Shown: positions 1 to 5,335 of the stretch, piece by piece
Layout: the number at the start of each line of letters is the position of its first letter
How positions within the stretch are numbered: position 1 is the first letter of the stretch
Source: an uncultured Lachnospiraceae bacterium
Lineage (GTDB): Bacteria > Bacillota > Clostridia > Lachnospirales > Lachnospiraceae
Reading direction: 5' to 3'
Length of the DNA: 7,442 nucleotides
Assembly: GCA_947177515.1 (NCBI GenBank)
Contig: CAMWUU010000174.1
Span: 1 to 7,442, forward strand
Notes under the pieces: model-generated
Seen by the model: the letters and a program-made list of their open reading frames with translations, nothing else
The model's database searches: none
Told to the model about the DNA's origin: nothing
Made by a program: the position numbers and the translations under genes

Positions 1-1
1 G

Positions 2-1195
2 TATTATATGGCTTACATCAGTGCAGCGGGACAGCTTTTTAAGGATGGGGAGGCGCTTACTGAACTTTTCTTAAAAGCGGAATCCGCCCCGGCGGATTAT
101 TGTTTTCCGAACAAGCTGGAGGATATCGCGGTTTTGCGGTTTGCGATCGAACATGGATGTAAAAAGAAAGCGCCGTATTATCTGGGCAACTTATTTTATG
201 ATAAATTTTCCTTCAAGGAGGCTGTTTCCCTCTGGGAACTTTCCGCCAGGGAGGAACCAGGATTTGCGACTGTGCACAGAAACCTTGCCATCGCCTACTA
301 TAATAAGAAAAAGGATGCGGGCGCAGCGAAGGAAGCGCTTGAGCGGGCATTTAGGCTGGACCCGTTTGATGCGAGGGTATTCCTTGAATTAGACCAGCTT
401 TACAAAAAGCTTGGAAAAAGCTTGGGAGAGCGTCTTGCAGTTTATGCGGAGCACAAAGAATTAAGGAAACAGCGGGATGATCTTTATGTGGAGTATATCA
501 CACTGTTAAACGAGGATGGACAATATGGGGAGGCACTTTCTTGTATCCTTTCCCATCATTTCCATCCGTGGGAGGGCGGTGAGGGTAAAATCACCAGACA
601 GTATGAAGAAGCACTTTTAGGACTTGCCAGGGAAAAAATGAAGGAAAAAGATTTTGCAAAAGCGGAGGAACTCCTTAACCGCGCCCTTGTTTATCCGGAC
701 AATCTTGGCGAGGGGAAACTAGAAGGGACGAAGGATAACCACCTGTATTATCATCTTGGTCTTTGTTGTATGGAACAGGGAAGGGAGGAGGAAGCAAAAG
801 GGTTCTTCACACTGGCCACTTTAGGCACCGATGAGCCAGCCGGGGCAATGTATTACAACGACCAGCCGGCACAGATGATCCTCTACCAGGGACTTGCATG
901 GGAAAAGCTAGGGGAAGTAGCCAGGGCAAAGGCGAGATTCTACCGCCTGGTCGATTATGGGGAAAAGCATCTTCATGACCATGTGGAAATCGATTATTTT
1001 GCGGTTTCCCTGCCGGATTTTCTAGTTTTTGACGAAGATTATACGGTAAGGAACCGGGCGCACTGTTATTATTTGATGGCGCTCGGTTACCTGGGACTTA
1101 AAAGGATGGAAAAAGCTGGGGTTTATTTCCGAAAAGCAGCAAATACACATCCGGCCTACCGGGCAGATTCCTACGGTGTTAGCTTCCCATATTAG
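2..1195 (+). CDS. TPR protein, C-terminal part of a DUF5107-type protein (5' end outside window)
   Basis: The reading frame is open to the left edge (codons at 2-4 and 5-7 precede the ATG at 8), and no ribosome binding site is visible, so this is probably the C-terminal part of a longer protein; members I recall are about 1,000 residues or more with an N-terminal DUF5107 domain. Residue numbers count from the ATG at 8. Helical TPR-like pairs run through about 55-118, 158-182, 200-228, 245-272, 290-318 and 350-380. Between them are motifs I associate with this family: HPWEGGEGK (186-194), MYYNDQP (281-287) and IDYFAVSLPDFLVFDED (328-344). No signal peptide or membrane segment is visible in this part. 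TPRs usually bind protein partners; the substrate or partner here is unknown. DUF5107 genes are often found near carbohydrate-use genes, but nothing in this window tests that. The frame ends in TAG, 24 bp from the convergent DUF5050 gene. The family call is from recall of motifs. Confidence 0.85.
   Translation, partial: YYMAYISAAGQLFKDGEALTELFLKAESAPADYCFPNKLEDIAVLRFAIEHGCKKKAPYYLGNLFYDKFSFKEAVSLWELSAREEPGFATVHRNLAIAYYNKKKDAGAAKEALERAFRLDPFDARVFLELDQLYKKLGKSLGERLAVYAEHKELRKQRDDLYVEYITLLNEDGQYGEALSCILSHHFHPWEGGEGKITRQYEEALLGLAREKMKEKDFAKAEELLNRALVYPDNLGEGKLEGTKDNHLYYHLGLCCMEQGREEEAKGFFTLATLGTDEPAGAMYYNDQPAQMILYQGLAWEKLGEVARAKARFYRLVDYGEKHLHDHVEIDYFAVSLPDFLVFDEDYTVRNRAHCYYLMALGYLGLKRMEKAGVYFRKAANTHPAYRADSYGVSFPY
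404..425 (+). repeat. 11-bp perfect tandem repeat inside the TPR gene
   Basis: AAAAAGCTTGG occurs twice in direct succession (404-414 and 415-425), encoding part of the YKKLGKSLGE stretch (residues 132-141 counted from the ATG at 8). The unit is not a multiple of three, so gain or loss of one copy would shift the frame. The present frame continues intact through the conserved family motifs downstream, so the gene is in its functional configuration here. Confidence 0.6.
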
Positions 1196-1219
1196 GAAAT
1201 GCTATGAAACGGGTCCTTT

Positions 1220-2239
1220 TTATTTCATTTTGAGCACAGGCGGTTCAAAACGGTTGACCGTGCCAGTTTCCCTCTGGTATGCATAGGTATATGAACCAGT
1301 AAAGTCGGTAAAAAATACAAACTGGCTTGTAATGTTAATCTGTTTGAAATTACCGTCCATTATGGTGCGCGAAATTCCGGTTGTCAAATCAAGGCAGACA
1401 AGCCGGTTGTCGTCCCCGCCGTCGATCTGGTAAAACAAGTAGCGTTCATCTTCCGTGATATTAAAGGTAAAGCAGAATTCGTCCACCAGTTTGACCGGGG
1501 CGCTACCGTCATGGCCGATGCGGTAAATTGTATAATTGTCGCTTGAGGCAATATAGTAGATGCCGCCCGGCATGGCAACTGGCATAAAGCAGTTGTCATA
1601 AAAGATTACCTGGTCTTCCCTGGTGCGCAGGTTGAGCGCATGTAAGTAGTGGTCTTTGTCGTCGGCAGCATAGTAGAGGACACCCCCGTAAATGGAAGCC
1701 GGGATTCCGCCGTCGGTGCTGACCCTGCCATTATTTTCCTTGTCAATACCAACACTGTAGAGCTGGATGGCGGTCTGTTCGTCATAGTGCTGGTAGTAGA
1801 CCGAGTTGCCATAGAGGCAGGAGATGCCGTTCGCGCCGTTAAAAAGCTGTGCCAGCCGCCCGTTTTTCCTACTGTAGCGGTAGATACCGGTATTTTCGAA
1901 ATTAAAAATACTGACAATGGTGGATTCCTTGGCATAATTGCGCCGGGAATAATAAACATAGTGTTCATCTGCATTGATTGAAGCAACTTTGTCGGTGGAG
2001 AGCTTTTTTACATCCGTGCAGTCTGAAGCCATCGAGTAAAGCGCGCCGTCGTCAGCGGGATTGGAAAAGTAGATTGTGTCGTCAATTTCGCAGTAAAGTC
2101 CGCCGTTGTAGAGATTGCCCGCTAGGTTGCCGGTAACATCCTCCTCGTTGTAGTAGATCTTGTCATAATAGTGCGATAAGACGGCAAGACCGCCGATTAT
2201 AAGCACCAGTACAAGAATGAAGATTATTGTTTTTTTCAT
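1220..2239 (-). CDS. Membrane-anchored DUF5050-type repeat protein
   Basis: A 339-residue protein. The start is supported by GGGAGG at 2245-2250 (minus strand), five bases before the ATG. Residues 1-3 are MKK and 4-23 form one hydrophobic segment with no cysteine lipobox, so it is probably an uncleaved anchor with the rest outside the cell. The NLYNGGLYCEIDDTIYFSNPADDGALY region (42-68) resembles the start of the DUF5050 domain as I recall it. Seven copies of an aromatic beta-strand motif follow: TIYF 55-58, YVYY 94-97, SVYY 146-149, VLYY 187-190, GIYY 226-229, YLFY 267-270 and FVFF 307-310. Their spacing is 39, 52, 41, 39, 41 and 40 residues, each typically followed by a second strand such as LYxM or IYRI and a G-containing turn. 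This fits a beta-propeller-like fold. No catalytic motif is visible and the function is unknown; a surface sensor or binding role is inference. It is monocistronic, divergent from pheA and convergent with the TPR gene. Confidence 0.87.
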   Translation of the reverse strand: MKKTIIFILVLVLIIGGLAVLSHYYDKIYYNEEDVTGNLAGNLYNGGLYCEIDDTIYFSNPADDGALYSMASDCTDVKKLSTDKVASINADEHYVYYSRRNYAKESTIVSIFNFENTGIYRYSRKNGRLAQLFNGANGISCLYGNSVYYQHYDEQTAIQLYSVGIDKENNGRVSTDGGIPASIYGGVLYYAADDKDHYLHALNLRTREDQVIFYDNCFMPVAMPGGIYYIASSDNYTIYRIGHDGSAPVKLVDEFCFTFNITEDERYLFYQIDGGDDNRLVCLDLTTGISRTIMDGNFKQINITSQFVFFTDFTGSYTYAYQRETGTVNRFEPPVLKMK

Positions 2240-2278
2240 AATTGCCTCCCTTATGGAAATGGTTGTTATTTAACTTTC

Positions 2279-2307
2279 ATTTTATCATAATGGGAGGCTT
2301 TTTTCTA
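2279..2307 (-). promoter_or_regulatory. Candidate promoter of the DUF5050 gene
   Basis: Read on the minus strand, TAGAAA (2302-2307, four of six matches to TTGACA) is followed after 17 bases by TAAAAT (2279-2284, five of six matches to TATAAT). The expected start site lies about 30 bases before the ATG at 2239, just upstream of the GGGAGG site. This is a housekeeping-sigma candidate with a weak -35, judged by eye. Confidence 0.45.
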
Positions 2308-2314
2308 CCCCTAC

Positions 2315-2343
2315 TTGCAAAATTGGAAAAGAAACGTTATAAT
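2315..2343 (+). promoter_or_regulatory. Promoter of pheA (TTGCAA-17-TATAAT)
   Basis: TTGCAA at 2315-2320 is separated by exactly 17 bases from a perfect TATAAT at 2338-2343, a near-consensus housekeeping-sigma promoter. The expected start near 2350 leaves a 5' leader of only about 23 nt before the pheA ATG, with GGAGG at 2362-2366. That is too short for a T-box, leader peptide or attenuator, so any transcriptional control should act at the promoter; Phe feedback probably acts on the enzyme. Confidence 0.75.
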
Positions 2344-2372
2344 AACATAAAGTTTTTATATGGAGGAAGACC

Positions 2373-3506
2373 ATGATAGATTTAAAGGATTCCAGGGCAG
2401 AAATCGACCGGATTGACCAACAGATCGTTGCCCTGTTTGAGCGCAGGATGCAGGTGGCGGCGGATGTCGCAGAATATAAAAAGAGTGTTGGCAAGCCCGT
2501 ATTTGACAAAGCGAGGGAAGAAGAAAAACTTTTAGCTGTAAAGAATCTGTGTGCGGATGAATTTAACGGGCAGGCGGTAAGGGAAGTATTCAAGCAGATT
2601 ATGAGTATCAGCAGGAGGCTCCAGTATACATTAAACCAGGAGCCTCTTAACGGGGGGTTTAAGGTGCTTTCGTCCCTGCCAAGGGACGCGGAAACAAAGG
2701 TAGTGTTCTTTGGTGCCCCGGGTTCTTATTCTGAGCAGGCGATGGAAGAGTGTTTCGGGGAGGAAATCACAAGTTTTCCGGCGGCGACCTTTAAGGAAGT
2801 GATGGAAGCTGTCAGGGACGGCCTTGCGGATTTCGGGGTGCTGCCGATCGAGAATACCACCACGGGCGGTATTACGGACAGCTATGATCTTATGGTAGAT
2901 TTTGACAACTATATTGTAGGGGAGCATGTGCTTCGTATTAACCAGGCTCTTTTGGGTCTTGATGGGGCGAAGGTGGATGGGATACGCACCGTTTATTCCC
3001 ATGCACAGGGGATTTTGCAAAGCAGGGAATTTTTAAAATCCCATCCGATGATCCAGGCCATCGAAAGTGGAAGTACGGCGGGGGCGGCGTGTCTTGTTGC
3101 TAAGGAGGGCGATCCGACGAAGGCGGCGATTGCCAGCGTCCGTGCTGCAAAAAAATATGGTCTAAGGGTGCTTGCGGATCAGATTAATTCCGAGGAAGGC
3201 AATTCCACGCGTTTTATTATCATTACAGGCAGGAAAGAGCATCTTTGCACCGCTGACCGCGTTGCGATCTGCTTTTCCCTTCCGCACGAAACCGGAAGCC
3301 TTTACAATATGCTCTCGAACATAATTTATAACGGCCTGAACATGACGAAAATCGAATCGCGTCCTCTTCCGGGACGGAATTTTGAATATCGCTTTTTCGT
3401 AGATTTTGAAGGTACCCTTACGCAGGCTGCCGTCCAGGATACCCTATCCTGCATCCGAAAGGAAGCCCTTGACATGAAACTGTTAGGAAACTACTGTACA
3501 GTATAA
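2373..3506 (+). CDS. pheA: Bifunctional chorismate mutase / prephenate dehydratase (P-protein)
   Basis: A 377-residue cytoplasmic enzyme that converts chorismate to prephenate and then to phenylpyruvate, the precursor of phenylalanine. Residues 3-90 are an AroQ-type mutase. Aligned by eye to the E. coli P-protein, its active-site residues are all present: R8, R25, K36, D45, R48, E49, S80 and Q84. Residues 109-286 are the prephenate dehydratase domain, with FFGAPGSYSEQA (112-123), PIENTTTG (158-165) and the catalytic-region NSTRF (277-281). Residues 297-365 are an ACT regulatory domain with ESRP (328-331) and HETGSLY (305-311, at the place of the GALV motif), which in this family bind phenylalanine for feedback inhibition. 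The length is normal for a CM-PDT fusion. The start has GGAGG (2362-2366) six bases upstream. It has its own promoter and terminator and stands apart from other aromatic pathway genes in this window. Confidence 0.97.
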   Translation: MIDLKDSRAEIDRIDQQIVALFERRMQVAADVAEYKKSVGKPVFDKAREEEKLLAVKNLCADEFNGQAVREVFKQIMSISRRLQYTLNQEPLNGGFKVLSSLPRDAETKVVFFGAPGSYSEQAMEECFGEEITSFPAATFKEVMEAVRDGLADFGVLPIENTTTGGITDSYDLMVDFDNYIVGEHVLRINQALLGLDGAKVDGIRTVYSHAQGILQSREFLKSHPMIQAIESGSTAGAACLVAKEGDPTKAAIASVRAAKKYGLRVLADQINSEEGNSTRFIIITGRKEHLCTADRVAICFSLPHETGSLYNMLSNIIYNGLNMTKIESRPLPGRNFEYRFFVDFEGTLTQAAVQDTLSCIRKEALDMKLLGNYCTV

Positions 3507-3551
3507 AAGAGTGTTAAATAATTGTTTTAAGCAATCATTTCATCACTGTTA

Positions 3552-3579
3552 GCAGAAAAAAGCCCCTGCTTTTTTCTGC
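3552..3579 (+). other. Perfect 12-bp hairpin in the pheA 3' region
   Basis: GCAGAAAAAAGC (3552-3563) and GCTTTTTTCTGC (3568-3579) are perfect inverted repeats around a CCCT loop, starting 45 bases after the pheA stop. No T tract follows: the six T residues lie inside the stem. It therefore does not look like a standard intrinsic terminator in either direction. It could be a transcript-stabilising stem, a pause element or part of a double terminator with the structure immediately downstream. Confidence 0.6.
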
Positions 3580-3580
3580 C

Positions 3581-3642
3581 GTGTGAAAGGGGTACCGTCC
3601 ATCCCCTTTTTTGCATCCCTCCCGCCTCTTTCACACTTTTTT
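3581..3642 (+). terminator. Intrinsic terminator of pheA with two alternative stems
   Basis: The long fold pairs GTGTGAAAGGGGT (3581-3593) with GCCTCTTTCACAC (3624-3636), 13 bp including two G-U pairs, around a 30-nt loop, and is followed by TTTTTT (3637-3642). A shorter competing fold pairs AAAGGGG (3586-3592) with CCCCTTT (3603-3609) around a 10-nt loop, and its T tract is 3607-3612. The G run at 3589-3592 is used in both, so they cannot form together. Either should stop + strand transcription after pheA, before the htrA promoter. Confidence 0.75.
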
Positions 3643-3654
3643 CACAGAAAAAAC

Positions 3655-3683
3655 TTACTTCCTCCATTCCGATTTTATATAAT
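3655..3683 (+). promoter_or_regulatory. Candidate promoter of the htrA-like gene
   Basis: A perfect TATAAT lies at 3678-3683. The best-placed -35 hexamer, TTACTT (3655-3660, 17-base spacer), matches poorly, so the promoter may need an activator or be weak. The start would be near 3690, giving a leader of about 100 nt that contains only a short GC stem (CGGG 3753-3756 / CCCG 3760-3763). I see no known riboswitch in it. Confidence 0.45.
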
Positions 3684-3777
3684 GGCACCGGAATATGGTT
3701 GGCAGTATTGCGTTATATATGGATACAGGATTTAATGGCTGGATCGGCCTTTCGGGCGGCCCGTATTGCAGAAAGAA

Positions 3778-3784
3778 AGAGGTG
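3778..3784 (+). promoter_or_regulatory. Ribosome binding site that fixes the htrA start
   Basis: AGAGGTG at 3778-3784 sits four bases before the ATG at 3789. The frame is open further upstream, with a TTG at 3699 and an ATG at 3735. The TTG has no Shine-Dalgarno sequence and the ATG only a weak AGGA, and those codons would add a non-family N-terminal stretch. The 3789 start is therefore preferred. Confidence 0.7.
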
Positions 3785-3788
3785 TCAT

Positions 3789-5102
3789 ATGGACGAAAAT
3801 ACCACATCGGCAGCTAAAGTCAATCTGATGAAAGCAGAGGAGTACCGGGAGCACCCGGATGCGGGGGAAAACCAAAAAAAGAAACGCAGGAATGGGAAAA
3901 AACTAATGCTCCTGATTGCAGCGGCAGCGGTTATGGGCGTGGTTGCAGCTTCCATTTTTCAGGGGGTGAACTGGTACCGGGCAAAGGAGAGCGGCGGGGC
4001 AGTCAGCAAGGAATCCGTCAGTGAACTTGAAGGGATATCCCAGGGAGTCGTTGCCACGGCAGATCCGGGAGCGGTTGAGGGTGCAACGGTTACGGATGTT
4101 TCCGGTGTGGTCCAGAATGTTATGCCCGCCGTAGTCGCGATCAACTGTAAGGTGGAAAAGGTGTCCGTTAGCTATGATTTTTTTGGCAGGGGGCATGAGC
4201 AGAAGGAACAGGGGACTTCCTCGGGGACGGGGATTTTGATCGGGCAGAGTGAGAGGGAACTGTTTATTGTGACCAACAACCATGTGATCGCGGATGCGGC
4301 TGAAGTGACGGTGGAGTTCTGCGATAAGACAACGGCGGTAGCTGAGGTAAAAGGGACAGAAGAGAATGAAGATCTTGCGGTGGTCTGTGTGCCGTTTGAC
4401 GGTCTTTCATTTGAAACGCTGCGCCAGATCAGACTTGCCACGGTCGGGAATTCGGATGACTTGGAAATGGGAGAATTTGTAATTGCAATCGGGAATGCGC
4501 TGGGTTATGGCCAGAGCGTGACAGTGGGCTATGTCAGTGCCCTGGATCGTGAAGTGACCACCGAGGGTGTGACACTCGACCTGATCCAGGTGGATGCAGC
4601 GATTAATCCTGGAAACAGTGGCGGTGCACTGCTCAATGCAAACGGGGAAGTGGTCGGTATCAATTCGGTCAAATATTCCGATACGGATGTGGAGCGTGTC
4701 GGTTATGCCATCCCGATCAGTGAGGTACTGCCGATTATCAATGACCTGATGAACCGCGAGCAGCTTGCCGAGGGCGAGAGTGCATACCTTGGGATTGTGG
4801 GCAAGGATGTGGATGCTGCGCACGCGAAGAGTTTCCATATGCCGGTTGGCATCTGCGTGACTAAAGTCGGCGAGGATTCCCCGGCGGAGCAGGCGGGGCT
4901 GCATCTGGGGGATATCATAGTCGGGATCAACGGGCGGACAGTTACCACAATGGAGGAATATCTGCATGTGCTCGGCTACACGAGGGGCGGCACAGAGGGG
5001 ACACTGCAATTAAAGGTGCTTGAAAATGGGACATATGTGGATAAGGAACTTCGCGTGGTATTTGGCTACCGCGGTGAGGGGGAAGATCGGGGAAAACGCT
5101 AG
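3789..5102 (+). CDS. htrA: HtrA/DegP-family membrane-anchored serine protease with one PDZ domain
   Basis: 437 residues from the ATG at 3789. Residues 1-38 are hydrophilic and end in a KKKRR-type basic patch, 39-57 form one transmembrane anchor, and 58-100 are a linker, so the protease faces outside. The trypsin-like domain (about 104-320) carries the complete triad: H165 in TNNHVI, D195 in ENEDLAVV and S277 in GNSGG; GTSSGTGILI (142-151) is the usual N-terminal strand. A single PDZ domain (about 345-425) begins near AYLGI and contains the SPAEQAGLHLGDIIVGINGR motif. The family degrades or refolds damaged exported proteins, assembles as trimers, and is often induced by envelope stress. The length is normal for Bacillota HtrA. 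It appears monocistronic, between the pheA terminator and a bidirectional terminator. No regulator gene (such as a two-component pair) lies next to it in the window. The symbol is at family level; paralogues such as htrB or degP cannot be told apart here. Confidence 0.93.
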   Translation: MDENTTSAAKVNLMKAEEYREHPDAGENQKKKRRNGKKLMLLIAAAAVMGVVAASIFQGVNWYRAKESGGAVSKESVSELEGISQGVVATADPGAVEGATVTDVSGVVQNVMPAVVAINCKVEKVSVSYDFFGRGHEQKEQGTSSGTGILIGQSERELFIVTNNHVIADAAEVTVEFCDKTTAVAEVKGTEENEDLAVVCVPFDGLSFETLRQIRLATVGNSDDLEMGEFVIAIGNALGYGQSVTVGYVSALDREVTTEGVTLDLIQVDAAINPGNSGGALLNANGEVVGINSVKYSDTDVERVGYAIPISEVLPIINDLMNREQLAEGESAYLGIVGKDVDAAHAKSFHMPVGICVTKVGEDSPAEQAGLHLGDIIVGINGRTVTTMEEYLHVLGYTRGGTEGTLQLKVLENGTYVDKELRVVFGYRGEGEDRGKR

Positions 5103-5213
5103 GATGCGTTAAATCACAATGCATAAGATAACAGAAAGTAGTTTTCGGATGGTTTCTTTGTATAGGTATTATACGGCTCACGAGCGAAAGATACCGGAAC
5201 CAGGGGTACCACC

Positions 5214-5264
5214 AAAAAGGCTTCGCGCCGGATACTTCCATATCCTGTGGCGCGAAGCCTTTTT
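5214..5264. terminator. Bidirectional intrinsic terminator between convergent genes
   Basis: AAAAAGGCTTCGCGCC (5214-5229) and GGCGCGAAGCCTTTTT (5249-5264) are a perfect 16-bp inverted repeat. The loop can add GGATA (5230-5234) / TATCC (5241-5245), leaving a 6-nt loop and a 3-nt bulge. The outer A run on one side and T run on the other give a U tract for RNA read in either direction. It serves the htrA-like gene from the left and the ligase-like gene from the right. Confidence 0.92.
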
Positions 5265-5335
5265 CCTGCTATGGCAGCAAATCTATAGCTTGGCAAGGTT
5301 TAGCGTTGTCAGTATAAATTATGAAAAGGGGCGGA

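Noticed and set aside
1204..1228. Possible terminator between the TPR and DUF5050 genes
   Set aside because: The stem is six AT-rich pairs with a 13-nt loop and no proper T tract after it, so I do not list it as a terminator.
1649..1981. 110-codon open frame on the plus strand
   Set aside because: It is antisense to the DUF5050 gene, whose start, anchor and repeats are clear; the frame reads as a shadow.
2344..2372. T-box or leader-peptide attenuator controlling pheA
   Set aside because: The -10 element ends at 2343 and the ATG is at 2373, leaving too little leader for either structure.
2631..3020. 129-codon open frame on the minus strand
   Set aside because: It is antisense to the prephenate dehydratase domain of pheA and has no supporting signals.
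3699..3788. Longer N-terminus for the HtrA-like protein
   Set aside because: The upstream TTG has no ribosome binding site and the ATG at 3735 only a weak one. The added residues precede a normal cytoplasmic N-terminus, and AGAGGTG sits correctly before the ATG at 3789.
4407..5009. 200-codon open frame on the minus strand
   Set aside because: It lies wholly antisense to the HtrA protease domain, has no ribosome binding site or recognisable domain, and its His/Cys-rich composition is typical of the complement of a coding strand.
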